A stretch of 64,000 nucleotides of DNA, from positions 62,001 to 126,000 of the forward strand of contig NZ_MAFQ01000001.1 in assembly GCF_002013895.1 (NCBI RefSeq), written 5' to 3'. This DNA comes from Mycobacteroides franklinii (GTDB taxonomy: Bacteria; Actinomycetota; Actinomycetes; Mycobacteriales; Mycobacteriaceae). The stretch's first letter is position 1. Each line of letters opens with the position of its first letter. Of the stretch, positions 48,409-59,062 are shown in pieces. The position numbers and the translations under genes were made by a program. The notes under the pieces were generated by a model. That model was not told where the DNA came from. It did not search any database and saw only the letters and a program-made list of their open reading frames with translations.

Positions 48409-50460
48409 GTGGTCTTATCAGACGCGATTCCCAATCTGCTCATCGGCCTGCGTGAGGGGCTTGAAGCGGGCCTCGTGGTGAGCATATTGCTCGCCGCCGT
48501 CCATCGGTCCTCGCTGGCGGCGGAGGGTCGTCGCGCCACCGCCCCGATATGGCTGGGCGTGCTCGGCGCGCTCACCGTGTCGGCGAGCTTCGCGGCGGTC
48601 CTCAACTCCACCACAAGTTCGTTGGGCGCCATCGGCCAGGACGTGGTGGGCGGGTTGCTCAGCATCCTGGCGGTCGGGCTGGTCACCGCAATGATCTTCT
48701 GGATGTCGCGCACCGCGGCCAACCTATCGGGCGAACTGTCCGGGAAGGTTGAGCACGCCCTGGTGCTTGGGGCGGGAGCGCTCACGCTGACCGCTTTCCT
48801 CGCGGTTGCTCGTGAGGGCCTTGAGACCACCCTGTTCTTCTGGACCGCGGCCAAGGCCGCCGGAGAGACCACCGGCCCGGTGATCGGCGGCGCCATCGGT
48901 CTGGCGATCGCCGTGGCGCTGTGCTGGCTGCTATACCGGCGCGCCGTTCGACTGAATCTCAAGGTGTTCTTCACCCGCACTGCCATCGTCCTGATCGTGA
49001 TCGCCGCCGGCATCCTGGCCTACGGTGTGGGCGATCTGCAGACCGCGGGATGGCTGCCCGGCCACTCCTGGTATGCGTTTGACCTGAGCCAGCGGATATC
49101 CGCGGACTCGTGGTGGGTAACCATCGTCACCGGCATCACGCAGCTCACGCCCAGAATGACGGTGCTGCAGGTGCTTGCCTGGGTGGGCTATCTGGTGTTC
49201 GTCATTCCGGCGTTCATGCGGGTCTCACGGCTGGCGCCCTCGCCCGCCGAGCCCGACGCCGACGAGGAGCCGTCCACCTTCGCGCGATTGATCGGCCAAC
49301 GTCCCGTCGCTGTCGCTGCGGCCATCGTGGTGGTGCCGGCGCTGCTGGCCGCGGTCGTCATCGCGATCCTGCCGGCCGCCAACCATGATGCCGGTGCCCG
49401 GGTCACGGTGAGCGCGAGTGGGTGCGCGGATGACTGGAAGTCGGCACACACGGGTCTGCAAACGTTCACCGTCATGAACAAATCCGGCAAGACGGGGGAG
49501 ATCAACCTCGTCGATGCCAACAACGGGGTGGTCGCCGAGATCGAGACGTTAGGTCCGTCCACGAGTGCCACTATGACGGCCGCGCTATCGAACGGAACCT
49601 ACAAGTTCGTATGTCTCATGGCTGGTGAGCCCGCCAAATACTCTGCGGCCCAACAAGTCAGCGGAGAGTCGGTTCCCGGTGCCCCGCAACCGGTCGTGCG
49701 CGTGACAGAAGAAGATCTCAAGCCGCCCATGGAGGCGTACCAGCGTTACGCCGACGATCTGCTGGGTGTCTTGGGCGGGCAGGTTCGGACCGTGCGAAAC
49801 GATCTCGGATCGGGCAACATCGATGCTGCCAAGAAGGACTGGGTACCAGCGATCCTGACCTGGAATCGGATCGGCGCCGCCTACGGTAGCTTCAAGGATT
49901 ACGGAGACGCCATCGCCGGACTGCCCCACGGACTGCCGGATGGTGTCAATGACCCTGACTTCAAGGGCTTGCGTCGCCTGGAATACGGGCTGTGGCACGG
50001 CCAGTCGGCGGCTGCGCTGACACCGGTCGCAGACGATTTGGTGGCCACCATCGACAAGCTGCGGGCCAACCTGTCGGACGTGATGACCGATCCGGCGGAC
50101 CAGACCAAGCGGCCCCACGAAATCCTTGAGGACACCCTGCGATTCCAGCTCATGGGCTTCACTAACCAGGGAGCGGGAACCGAGTACGAGGAGGCCGCTG
50201 CGGCAGTCGATGCCACCCGGGCGGTGCTCGGTCAGTTCGCGCCGTTGGTTACCGCTCGTGCGCCGAAACTGCTGGAAGAGAGCAAGTCTCGACTTGATGC
50301 ACTGGGTAGCGCCCTCAAGGGCACACAGCAGGATGGTCGTTGGCGACCGCTTGCGCAGGTACCGCTGAGCGAGCGTCAGTCGGTCAATGCGGCGCTCGGC
50401 AATGTGCTCGAGAAGCTTGCTTCGGTACCGCTGCTCATCGAACTTCCGCCGAGCCGTTGA
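48409..50460 (+). CDS. EfeU-EfeO fusion: FTR1-type iron permease with periplasmic EfeO domain
   Basis: The ~683-residue protein starts with an EfeU/FTR1 permease of about seven helices holding two iron-transport REGLE motifs (residues 15-19 and 135-139). A further helix at ~305-328 leads to an EfeO-like periplasmic part: a cupredoxin domain (VTVSASGCADDW to KFVCLMAGE) and an M75-type domain (VTEEDLKPPMEAYQRYADDL, GLRRLEYGLWHGQ). Usually these are separate genes. It imports ferrous/ferric iron with EfeB, 17 bases downstream. The GTG at 48409 is preferred; AGGAG lies slightly too far upstream, so the start is uncertain. Confidence 0.88.
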   Translation: MVLSDAIPNLLIGLREGLEAGLVVSILLAAVHRSSLAAEGRRATAPIWLGVLGALTVSASFAAVLNSTTSSLGAIGQDVVGGLLSILAVGLVTAMIFWMSRTAANLSGELSGKVEHALVLGAGALTLTAFLAVAREGLETTLFFWTAAKAAGETTGPVIGGAIGLAIAVALCWLLYRRAVRLNLKVFFTRTAIVLIVIAAGILAYGVGDLQTAGWLPGHSWYAFDLSQRISADSWWVTIVTGITQLTPRMTVLQVLAWVGYLVFVIPAFMRVSRLAPSPAEPDADEEPSTFARLIGQRPVAVAAAIVVVPALLAAVVIAILPAANHDAGARVTVSASGCADDWKSAHTGLQTFTVMNKSGKTGEINLVDANNGVVAEIETLGPSTSATMTAALSNGTYKFVCLMAGEPAKYSAAQQVSGESVPGAPQPVVRVTEEDLKPPMEAYQRYADDLLGVLGGQVRTVRNDLGSGNIDAAKKDWVPAILTWNRIGAAYGSFKDYGDAIAGLPHGLPDGVNDPDFKGLRRLEYGLWHGQSAAALTPVADDLVATIDKLRANLSDVMTDPADQTKRPHEILEDTLRFQLMGFTNQGAGTEYEEAAAAVDATRAVLGQFAPLVTARAPKLLEESKSRLDALGSALKGTQQDGRWRPLAQVPLSERQSVNAALGNVLEKLASVPLLIELPPSR

Positions 50461-50477
50461 CCAAGGAGTCGCGCAAT

Positions 50478-51704
50478 ATGGATGTCAATCGCAGGAACTT
50501 CCTTCGTGGTGCCGCTGTGGGTGCCGCGGGTACCGCGATCACGGGAGCAGCGCTCATCAAGGGCGCCGAGATCGATGCGAACGCGGGAACCGTTGCCGCC
50601 CCGCCGAGCCGGTACCCGTTCCACGGGGCGCATCAATCGGGAATTCTCGTCCCGCCCCCGGCCGAGAAGCAGAACTTCGCCTGCCACGTGGCCTTCGATG
50701 TGACCTCAAAGAACAGGGATGCGGTGATCGCGGCGTTCAAGACGCTCACCGAGCGCGCGCGGTTCCTGTGCAACGGCGGCACCCCGCCCGAGCTCGGCAT
50801 CGGTGAACCTCCCGCTGACAGCGCGGTGCTGGGTCCCGTCGTGGAGTCAGATGGATTGACGGTGACGGTTGCCCTGGGCTCGAGTCTGTTCGACGGACGG
50901 TTCGGTCTCGCGGATCGTAAGCCCGTCAAACTGAAGCCGATGACAGTGTTTCCCAACGACTTTCCCGAGGCGGCATGGTCGCACGGAGATCTGTTGGTTC
51001 AGCTGTGTGCGCACAACCCCGACACCGTGCATCATGCGCTGCGAGATATCACGCGCGCGGTTCGCGGTGATCTGCAGATGCGTTGGCGCATGGAGGGATA
51101 CAACTCGCCGCCGCGCCCGTCGGGAACCGGTCGAAATCTCTTGGGGTTCAAGGACGGTACCGCCAACCCCGTTTCCAGCGACGCCGAGAGTCTGGTGTGG
51201 GCCGGCGAAGGTGAACCGGCCTGGACCGCGGGTGGCACCTACATGGTGGTGCGTTTGATCCGCATGATGGTCGAGTTCTGGGACCGCGTCTCCATCAACG
51301 AGCAGGAGCGCATGTTTGGTCGCCGTCGCGACAGCGGTGCGCCACTGGACGGCAACAACGAGTTCGATACACCCAACTATGCGACCGATGCGGACGGCAA
51401 GACGATTCCGCTCGACGCACACATCAGGCTGGCCAATCCGCGCACCAACGAGACGGATAGGCAGCGGCTGGTGCGCAGGTCCTACAACTACGACCTGGGT
51501 GTGGACGCGAACGGCAACATGCAGTCGGGCCACGTCTTCGTCTGTTACCAGCAGGATCTGGAGCGTCAATTTGAGACGGTGCAGAACCGTCTCAACGACG
51601 AGCCGCTCGTTGACTACGTGCAGCCCTTCGGTGGTGGATACTTCTTTGCGTTGCCGGGTGTAGCCGACCAGGGCGATTGGTACGGAAAAGCCCTGCTGAG
51701 CTAG
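50478..51704 (+). CDS. efeB: EfeB: Tat-exported Dyp-type peroxidase/deferrochelatase
   Basis: The 408-residue haem protein has a twin-arginine signal (NRRNFLRGAAVGAAGTA), the DyP motif GFKDGTANP with catalytic Asp, and the proximal-His region DAHIRLANPRT followed by RRSYNYDLG. It oxidises ferrous iron or strips iron from haem for EfeUO. The ATG at 50478 follows AAGGAG with a 9-base spacer. It forms an operon with the EfeUO fusion; this two-gene efe set is inserted between mazG and lpqU. Confidence 0.92.
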   Translation: MDVNRRNFLRGAAVGAAGTAITGAALIKGAEIDANAGTVAAPPSRYPFHGAHQSGILVPPPAEKQNFACHVAFDVTSKNRDAVIAAFKTLTERARFLCNGGTPPELGIGEPPADSAVLGPVVESDGLTVTVALGSSLFDGRFGLADRKPVKLKPMTVFPNDFPEAAWSHGDLLVQLCAHNPDTVHHALRDITRAVRGDLQMRWRMEGYNSPPRPSGTGRNLLGFKDGTANPVSSDAESLVWAGEGEPAWTAGGTYMVVRLIRMMVEFWDRVSINEQERMFGRRRDSGAPLDGNNEFDTPNYATDADGKTIPLDAHIRLANPRTNETDRQRLVRRSYNYDLGVDANGNMQSGHVFVCYQQDLERQFETVQNRLNDEPLVDYVQPFGGGYFFALPGVADQGDWYGKALLS

Positions 51705-51810
51705 TCCGATCAGCCGCTTCAATCGCCCGCGGCAGCCTTGGCTGCATCACCGTGTGGCCAGCTCATGCGACGATGGAGGGCAATCCATCGCACCGTCTAG
51801 GAGTTCTGTC

Positions 51811-52578
51811 GTGTCGTCCCTCGCTGTGCGCTCCTTCTCGGCGCGCTTAGGACGGATCATGCTCGTCGTCTCCATATCGGTGTTTCTGCTGGCAGGAGGA
51901 TGTTCCTGGCAGTTGGGTGGCCGTAATCCGCTCCCTCAGGGCGTGCCGCCGCCTGCCGGCGATCCGGTGCCCGATATCGCGACGCCGCCCGCGCACATCC
52001 AGGGCCGGCCCGCCGATCAGCTGCGCGAGTGGTCGACGCCCCGCGCCGAGAAGACGGGAATTCCCGTCATCGCGCTGGAGGCCTACGCCTACGCGGCCAA
52101 GGTTGCCGAGCGGGAGAACCCGCGCTGCAAGATCGCGTGGACCACGCTGGCCGGAATCGGCACCGTCGAGAGCCACAACGGCACCTATCACGGCGCCGTG
52201 CTTCAGCCCAATGGTGATGCCCTGCCGCCCATTCGTGGGGTGCGTCTGGACGGGTCCAACGGAAACCTGCGGCTCCCGGACACCGACAAGGGTGCGCTGG
52301 ACGGTGACGCAAACCAGGACCGTGCGATGGGGCCCATGCAGTTCATTCCGGAAACCTGGCGCATCTACGGGGTACGCGCGGCGGGCGAGGGCGAGCCCAG
52401 CCCTGACAACATCGACGATGCGGCGCTCTCGGCGGCCGGGTACCTGTGTTCGCGTGGCGGTGACCTGAGCACCACCGACGGCTGGATCAAGGCACTATGG
52501 GCCTACAACATGTCGGACGTGTACGCCGAGCAGGTACGGGACTGGGCCACGGCCTACGCCAAGGGTGCGACCCTTTAG
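51811..52578 (+). CDS. lpqU: Lipoprotein lytic transglycosylase LpqU
   Basis: The 255-residue lipoprotein has a signal peptide with lipobox LLAGGC and a lytic transglycosylase domain: TLAGIGTVESHNGTYHG (catalytic Glu in TVESH), DQDRAMGPMQF-like NQDRAMGPMQFIPETWRIYG and WIKALWAYNMSDVYAEQV. It cleaves peptidoglycan glycan strands to 1,6-anhydro ends. AGGAG seven bases before the GTG at 51811 sets the start. It precedes eno as in M. tuberculosis (Rv1022-Rv1023). Confidence 0.92.
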   Translation: MSSLAVRSFSARLGRIMLVVSISVFLLAGGCSWQLGGRNPLPQGVPPPAGDPVPDIATPPAHIQGRPADQLREWSTPRAEKTGIPVIALEAYAYAAKVAERENPRCKIAWTTLAGIGTVESHNGTYHGAVLQPNGDALPPIRGVRLDGSNGNLRLPDTDKGALDGDANQDRAMGPMQFIPETWRIYGVRAAGEGEPSPDNIDDAALSAAGYLCSRGGDLSTTDGWIKALWAYNMSDVYAEQVRDWATAYAKGATL

Positions 52579-52592
52579 CACTAGTCTGTTAG

Positions 52593-53918
<1,326 letters not shown>

Positions 53919-53932
53919 CCGACAGCTGAGCT

Positions 53933-54550
53933 GTGGCTGAATCCAAGCGCCGCCCCGCGTCCGGTAGGTCGCGGGGGCCGGCCCCTGCTGCGCGTAAACG
54001 GACGCCGGTCAAGCGTCCGGCGCAGAAGGTTGTCCGGGGCCCCGCGGCACCGGCCAAGGCCACGAAGACGACGGGGGCGGTGGCCGCGTCGATCGAACGC
54101 AGCGCCGAGCATCAGTCCGAGCAGCGTCTCGGGTCCACCGCGCGGCGGGCCGCCATTCTGGCGGCGGTGGTGTGTGCGTTGACCTTGACGGTGGCAGGCC
54201 CGGTGCGCACCTACTTCTCTCAGCAGGCCGAGAGGAATCAGCTTGCGGCCGCGGAAGCCCAACTGCGAGAACAGATTGCCTCGCTCGAGGACAAGAAGCG
54301 CCGGCTGGCGGATCCGGCCTATATCGCGGCCCAGGCACGTGAGCGGCTGGGGTTCGTGATGCCCGGTGAGGTGCCGTTCCAGGTGCAGCTGCCGAATACA
54401 CCCGTTGACGCCAAGCCGCAGGGGCAGGGGCCGGTGGACAACGGCAATCCCTGGTACACCAATCTGTGGCACAACATCGCAGATTCCCCGGCGGCAATAC
54501 CGACCGCACCGCCCACCGTTCCGCCTGCACCCACGGCGCCGCGCCCGTGA
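53933..54550 (+). CDS. FtsB/DivIC-family septum formation initiator
   Basis: The 205-residue bitopic protein has a basic Ala/Pro/Lys-rich cytosolic N-terminus (~80 residues), one membrane helix (AAILAAVVCALTLTVAGPV), then a coiled coil (QQAERNQLAAAEAQLREQIASLE) and the conserved DPAYIAAQARERLGFVMPGE motif, ending in a Pro-rich tail. It belongs to the divisome FtsQLB-type complex. It follows eno by 14 bases and overlaps the DUF501 gene by 4. Matches Rv1024. Confidence 0.9.
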   Translation: MAESKRRPASGRSRGPAPAARKRTPVKRPAQKVVRGPAAPAKATKTTGAVAASIERSAEHQSEQRLGSTARRAAILAAVVCALTLTVAGPVRTYFSQQAERNQLAAAEAQLREQIASLEDKKRRLADPAYIAAQARERLGFVMPGEVPFQVQLPNTPVDAKPQGQGPVDNGNPWYTNLWHNIADSPAAIPTAPPTVPPAPTAPRP

Positions 54551-55029
54551 TCTCTGACGACGATATCGCCGCGGTCGGAGCGCAATTGGGCCGCGCACCG
54601 CGAGGGATGCTGGAGGTCTCCTACCGTTGCCCCAACGGTGAGCCCGCGGTGGTGAAGACCGCCCCGCGCCTACCCGACGGCACACCTTTTCCGACGCTCT
54701 ACTACCTGACGCATCCGGCTCTGACGGCTGCGGCCAGCCGGCTGGAATCGGGTGGTCTGATGCGCGATATGACGGAACGCCTTGCCGCCGATGAGGAATT
54801 GGCGGCCGCGTACCGGCGCGCGCACGAGAGCTACCTCGCCGAGCGTGATGCGATCGAACCGCTCGGAACCACCGTTACCGCGGGTGGGATGCCCGACAGG
54901 GTCAAGTGCCTGCATGTGTTGATCGGGCACTCGCTCGCCGTGGGCCCGGGGGTAAATCCCTTGGGGGATGAGGCAATTCGGGAGCTGGCTGGCACCATGC
55001 CCGGCGTACTTCCCGAGGTATGGGAGTGA
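54547..55029 (+). CDS. DUF501 family protein
   Basis: The 160-residue protein starts at a GTG overlapping the FtsB-like stop and has the DUF501 pattern: RAPRGMLEVSYRCPNGEPAVVKTAPRLPDGTPFPTLYYLTHP, later GGMPDRVKCLHVLIGHSLAVGPGVNPLGDE with clustered Cys/His. The family is conserved across actinobacteria next to ppx and eno, function unknown. It overlaps ppx by 10 bases. Confidence 0.9.
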   Translation: MISDDDIAAVGAQLGRAPRGMLEVSYRCPNGEPAVVKTAPRLPDGTPFPTLYYLTHPALTAAASRLESGGLMRDMTERLAADEELAAAYRRAHESYLAERDAIEPLGTTVTAGGMPDRVKCLHVLIGHSLAVGPGVNPLGDEAIRELAGTMPGVLPEVWE

Positions 55030-55973
55030 CGCGTGTTGCCGCCGTGGATTGCGGCACCAATTCGATTCGTCTGCTGATCTCGGATATCGATGGCGCCGGA
55101 AGGCTGAGCGATGTGCACCGCGAGATGCGGATCGTGCGCCTGGGGCAGGGCGTCGACGCGACGGGGGAGTTCGCGCCGGAGGCCATCGAACGGACCCGGG
55201 TGGCGCTGGGTGCGTACGCCGAGCTGATGGAATCGTTGGGGGTGCAGCGTGTCCGCATGGTCGCAACATCCGCTGCGCGTGACGTTTCCAACCGTGAGGC
55301 ATTCTTCGCGATGACGGCCGAGCTGCTCGGAGCGGTCGTGCCGGGAGCCGTTGCGGAGGTCATCACGGGCACCGAGGAGGCGGGCCTGTCGTTCGCCGGT
55401 GCGGTCGGCGAGCTGGATTCGGCGGCAGAGCCTTTCGTGGTGGTCGACCTTGGCGGCGGGTCCACCGAGACAGTGATCGGCGATAGCGACGGCGTCACGG
55501 CCAGCTTCTCCGCCGATATCGGCTGCGTGCGTCTCACCGAGCGATGCCTGCACTCGGACCCTCCGACCGCTGACGAGATCGCGGCGGCACGCGATGCGGT
55601 GCGGGCACAGTTGGCGCGTACGTTCGACGTCGTGCCGGTGCGCGACGCACGCACCTGGGTAGGGGTCGCGGGCACCTTCACCACGCTGGCGGCACTGGCG
55701 CACCGGCTGGATGTGTATGACCCGGCCGCGATCCACCTTTCGCGAGTGCCCCTGGGGCGCCTGGCCGAGGTAACGTCCTCGTTGATCGCAATGCCGCGAT
55801 CGGAGCGGGCTGCCCTTGGGCCGATGCATGAGGGACGTGTCGACGTCATCGGTGGCGGATCCATCGTTGTCGAGGAGTTGGCGCGCGAGTTGTCTGAGCG
55901 CGCCGGAATTACCGAGCTGGTGGTCAGTGAGCACGACATCCTCGACGGCATCGCGATGTCCTTACGCAGGTAA
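55020..55973 (+). CDS. ppx: Exopolyphosphatase / pppGpp phosphohydrolase
   Basis: The 317-residue Ppx/GppA protein has the actin-like ATPase core: VAAVDCGTNSIRLLISD, VATSAARDVSNREAFF, ITGTEEAGLSFAGA and VVVDLGGGSTETVIGD. It degrades polyphosphate and may act on (p)ppGpp. The length is the short mycobacterial form without the C-terminal HD domain. It matches Rv1026 and ends the eno-ftsB-DUF501-ppx run. Confidence 0.92.
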   Translation: MGVTRVAAVDCGTNSIRLLISDIDGAGRLSDVHREMRIVRLGQGVDATGEFAPEAIERTRVALGAYAELMESLGVQRVRMVATSAARDVSNREAFFAMTAELLGAVVPGAVAEVITGTEEAGLSFAGAVGELDSAAEPFVVVDLGGGSTETVIGDSDGVTASFSADIGCVRLTERCLHSDPPTADEIAAARDAVRAQLARTFDVVPVRDARTWVGVAGTFTTLAALAHRLDVYDPAAIHLSRVPLGRLAEVTSSLIAMPRSERAALGPMHEGRVDVIGGGSIVVEELARELSERAGITELVVSEHDILDGIAMSLRR

Positions 55974-56008
55974 CGGAGCTTTAACACAAGCCTGTGTGAC
56001 CTGCATAA

Positions 56009-56121
56009 CAGTTGACAATGTACCGCCTCCTCCAGTTGACAAGTCGATCGAATCAACTGACAGTTGATATATCAACACGGATCGATAACGGACAGTTGAT
56101 GTCCGATAAACGGCCAGTTGA
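56009..56121. repeat. Cluster of CAGTTGA repeats with embedded palindromes, probable operator array
   Basis: CAGTTGA occurs in direct orientation at 56009, 56033, 56061, 56093 and 56115, and inverted (TCAACTG) at 56053. The pair at 56053-56067 makes TCAACTGACAGTTGA, and 56063-56076 makes GTTGATATATCAAC, a perfect 14-base palindrome. All lie in the 218-base gap between ppx and the alpha/beta hydrolase start at 56192. The same TCAAC-N5-GTTGA shape occurs at 60122-60136 before the HTH regulator gene. Confidence 0.75.
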
Positions 56122-56191
56122 GCATGCGCAGCGTCGCGCACGAGCCCGGATCAGCAGATGTTTGATTAGGTGCGGAAGGTTTGGATTCCTC

Positions 56192-57082
56192 ATGTCCGGA
56201 TTGATGTCGAACGCCGAAGTGCGCGAAATTGGGGTCTCAGAAGCAGGTTTCGTACGACGGTCCGATCCGGATGGTGCCGCGATCGCGTATCGCACCTACG
56301 GGAAGCGCAGGCCTGGGGCTGAGCACGTGTTGCTCGCTCACGGAAGTCTGCAGAACTCGGCCGTGTGGTCCAAACACGGCTACATCGCCCAGCTGTCCCA
56401 GCAGTACCCAGTGACCACCATCGATGTGCGCGGGCACGGCGCGAGTGAGAAGCCGAATCATCCTGACGGGTATTCCATAGCCTCGTCGGTGCGCGACGTG
56501 TGCGCCATTCTGGATCACCTGGGCATCCGTCGGACGCACTACATCGGATACTCACTAGGCGGACGGATCGGTCTCACCCTCGCGGCCACCGCTCCGGAAC
56601 GGCTCACATCTCTGGTGGTGGCCGGGTCCTCGCACCGACCGCAGCGCGGCGCGGTGGACGTGCTGATTTTCCCCAATGCCGTTCGGGTGGTTGAGGAACT
56701 CGGTCTCGCGGCGTTCGTGGACGGTTGGGAAGCCCATCGCGGCCAGCAGATGGGGTCGGGATTTCGGACGACCATCGAGGCGCTCGGTCAGTGCGGGCTG
56801 GCGGCGCTACTGCGCCAGTGGGATGCCGAACCGGGGGTGGCGGAAGATGCCTTGCTTCAAATCGAGACCCCCACATTGTTTTTCGCCGGGTCAGAGGATC
56901 CGATGCGGCTGGCCGAGTCACGGGAGGCCGCCGTCCGGATGCCGCGTGCCTACTTCGCCATGTTGGAAGGGTGCAACCACGGCCAGACGGTGACGATGCG
57001 TGAGCGCATTCTGGACCGCGCTGAGGCGTTCTTCCGGTTGTCCGAGTTCTCCGATATCGAGAAGCTCCGGGTGGCCGGATGA
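56192..57082 (+). CDS. Alpha/beta hydrolase
   Basis: The 296-residue hydrolase has the oxyanion motif VLLAHGSLQNSAVW, nucleophile Ser121 in GYSLGGRIGL, acid Asp236 in GSEDPMR and His263 in GCNHGQT. Sequence relatives include haloperoxidase- and lactonase-like enzymes, but the substrate cannot be told. The frame is open to 56012 through the repeat cluster; ATG 56192 (or 56204) starts the homologous part, with GGAAGG 12 bases upstream. It overlaps the TauE gene by ATGA and is probably controlled through the CAGTTGA cluster. Confidence 0.85.
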   Translation: MSGLMSNAEVREIGVSEAGFVRRSDPDGAAIAYRTYGKRRPGAEHVLLAHGSLQNSAVWSKHGYIAQLSQQYPVTTIDVRGHGASEKPNHPDGYSIASSVRDVCAILDHLGIRRTHYIGYSLGGRIGLTLAATAPERLTSLVVAGSSHRPQRGAVDVLIFPNAVRVVEELGLAAFVDGWEAHRGQQMGSGFRTTIEALGQCGLAALLRQWDAEPGVAEDALLQIETPTLFFAGSEDPMRLAESREAAVRMPRAYFAMLEGCNHGQTVTMRERILDRAEAFFRLSEFSDIEKLRVAG

Positions 57083-57939
57083 CCGAACCTCCGGGGCTGC
57101 CGACGCTGGCACGCATCGGCGTGCTCGGTGGCGTGTCGGGCGGGCTGCTGGGTGGCGGCACCGGCGTCATCACCGTTCCTTCGCTGGCGCGGGCAACCAC
57201 CTTGAGCCGGGCCGTCATTCACGGAACATCGACGCTGCCCAACGTCTCAGCGGCGATTGCGGGCAGCACTGTTTACGCGCTGCACGGTGCCAAGGTCGAT
57301 GTGGTGGCCGGCGCCGGGCTCATGGCCGGTGGCGTGATCGGCGCGGTGGTGGGGGCCAAGCTGGTGGCGCGAATCCCGGAGTGGATTCTGAAGGCGCTGT
57401 TCGTGTTTGTGCTGCTTGCCACCGCGGCCAAGCTGCTGTTGAGTGCCGCGGGGATAGACCCGTCGGCGGGTGATGCGCTGCTGCCCGATGGCGTGCTCTC
57501 ACATGTTCCATCGGTGGTCGCCATCGGGGCCGTCGTCGGATTCGTGGTCGGCGCATGGTCGGCCGCGCTGGGCCTGGGCGGCGGGCTGCTGACAGTGCCC
57601 GCGATGCTGGTGCTGTTCGGCTCCGAGCTGCACGTAGCGGAGGGCACCTCGCTGATGGTGATGCTGCCCAATGCGCTTGTCGCGGCCACCACGCACCTGC
57701 GGCAGGGCACGGCCGATGCTTCGATCGGTTTTCGATTGGCGGCATTCGCCTTGCCGGGCACCGTAATCGGTGCGCTGTTGGCGCTGGCGCTCAACGCGCG
57801 CTGGCTCGCGCTGGTGTTCGGCTCCTACCTGGTGTTCATCGCCGTCCGCGAGATCGTCCGGGCCGTCAGGAACGTCCCAAAGCGTAGGACGAAGAAGCCA
57901 GACCCGGGCCCGGTGCCTCAGGTGTGTGTTGGCGGTTGA
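57079..57939 (+). CDS. TauE/SafE-family membrane exporter
   Basis: The 286-residue membrane protein carries both half-repeats of the family: GVSGGLLGGGTGVITVPSL near residue 20 and LGLGGGLLTVPAMLVLFG near residue 165, with LMVMLPNALVAATTHLRQG. It is translationally coupled to the alpha/beta hydrolase, suggesting export of a hydrolysed anionic product. Its last 74 bases overlap the 3' end of the convergent DUF6545 gene, an unusually long coding overlap. Confidence 0.85.
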   Translation: MTEPPGLPTLARIGVLGGVSGGLLGGGTGVITVPSLARATTLSRAVIHGTSTLPNVSAAIAGSTVYALHGAKVDVVAGAGLMAGGVIGAVVGAKLVARIPEWILKALFVFVLLATAAKLLLSAAGIDPSAGDALLPDGVLSHVPSVVAIGAVVGFVVGAWSAALGLGGGLLTVPAMLVLFGSELHVAEGTSLMVMLPNALVAATTHLRQGTADASIGFRLAAFALPGTVIGALLALALNARWLALVFGSYLVFIAVREIVRAVRNVPKRRTKKPDPGPVPQVCVGG

Positions 57940-59062
57940 TCTGCGCAAGCTCGCGTGAGACGTCCAGGAGCCACCGCAGTTCCTCCTTGCGGTTGGCACC
58001 CGGAACCTCGCCGATGATCTTGGTGCCCGAGTATTTATCGTTGCGTGGCGTGGCGCGCTGTTGCTCGATGGCCGCACGGATCTGGTGGGCGGCAGAGGTG
58101 ACGGAGATGCCCGCATCAGGCTTCGTGAGGTACGGGCGGATGGCGCTGAGGCCGTCGCGAATCTCGACGATTCTGCGGTAGAGGCGGTAGTTGTGGTCGC
58201 CGATCGCGGCGCTGGGCGGTGCCAGCGCGATCTGGGTGTTGCCCTCATAGAGTGCGGTCCACAACGGTTCGAGCTGGTGATGCCACCGGTAGGTCTGGAA
58301 GCGTTGGCGTGCCGAGGAGACCAATTGTGAGAGCGACGGTCCTGCAAGGCCTATCACGATGAGCATCTGCCCGATCGTGGCGGCCAGTGGCGCCAGACGC
58401 TGCCAGGAGAAGCTGTCGTTGGTGATCATGCCGTAGATCGCTGAGTGCGCCCGCATGATGCAGAACGCCAGGCACATGGCGGCCCCGGCCGCAGTGAGGA
58501 GCATGCTGCGCCGCAGCCATGCCACGTCGTGAAAACGGGCGTACTGCAGGCATTTGATGATGATCAGGAGGGCACCCAGGCCATAGGTGATCAGATAGAT
58601 CAGCATGTATGCGACCCAGGCGGGCTTGTTGCCGTGCGATGAGTAGAAATCCTGGGGGAGTTCAGAAGTGGGCGCGACAAACCAGCAGAGAATCAGTGCG
58701 CCGCCGATGACGACGGCCATCCCGATCCACAGCCGGACGCGCTGGACGGCCCGCGGACCGGATTCACCCCAGAAGGTGATGACGGTGAGGACACATGCGG
58801 TCCACGCCATGCCGCCGGACAGGTTCAAGACGAGCCGGCCCATGTTGTGCACGCCAACCAGGTTGTCGAACTTCTCGTACACAGGTGGGGTCGCCAAGGT
58901 CACGGCAATCCCCTTGAAGAGGAAGGACAACAACAGCGCCACCGAAGCGGGCGGTCGCACGCCCGAGCGCAGCATGGCGGCGGCGACCACCACCACGGCG
59001 CCAAAACTGAAGACGGCCGCGACCGAATACGCCACGGCGGAGTCTTCGAAAACTGACGTCAC
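57866..59062 (-). CDS. DUF6545/MAB_1171c-family membrane protein (putative transporter)
   Basis: The 398-residue protein has about seven hydrophobic segments in residues 10-250, then a soluble ~140-residue C-terminal domain (RWHHQLEPLWTALYEG, NYRLYRRIVEIRDGLSAIRPYL, REELxxLL-like KEELRWLLDVSRELAQI). This layout is that of the family NCBI names after M. abscessus MAB_1171c, from memory. The GTG start overlaps the ImmA-like gene stop. Family members occur widely in actinobacteria beside HTH/ImmA genes, and no transport substrate is known. Confidence 0.8.
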   Translation of the reverse strand: MTSVFEDSAVAYSVAAVFSFGAVVVVAAAMLRSGVRPPASVALLLSFLFKGIAVTLATPPVYEKFDNLVGVHNMGRLVLNLSGGMAWTACVLTVITFWGESGPRAVQRVRLWIGMAVVIGGALILCWFVAPTSELPQDFYSSHGNKPAWVAYMLIYLITYGLGALLIIIKCLQYARFHDVAWLRRSMLLTAAGAAMCLAFCIMRAHSAIYGMITNDSFSWQRLAPLAATIGQMLIVIGLAGPSLSQLVSSARQRFQTYRWHHQLEPLWTALYEGNTQIALAPPSAAIGDHNYRLYRRIVEIRDGLSAIRPYLTKPDAGISVTSAAHQIRAAIEQQRATPRNDKYSGTKIIGEVPGANRKEELRWLLDVSRELAQINRQHTPEAPGPGLASSSYALGRS

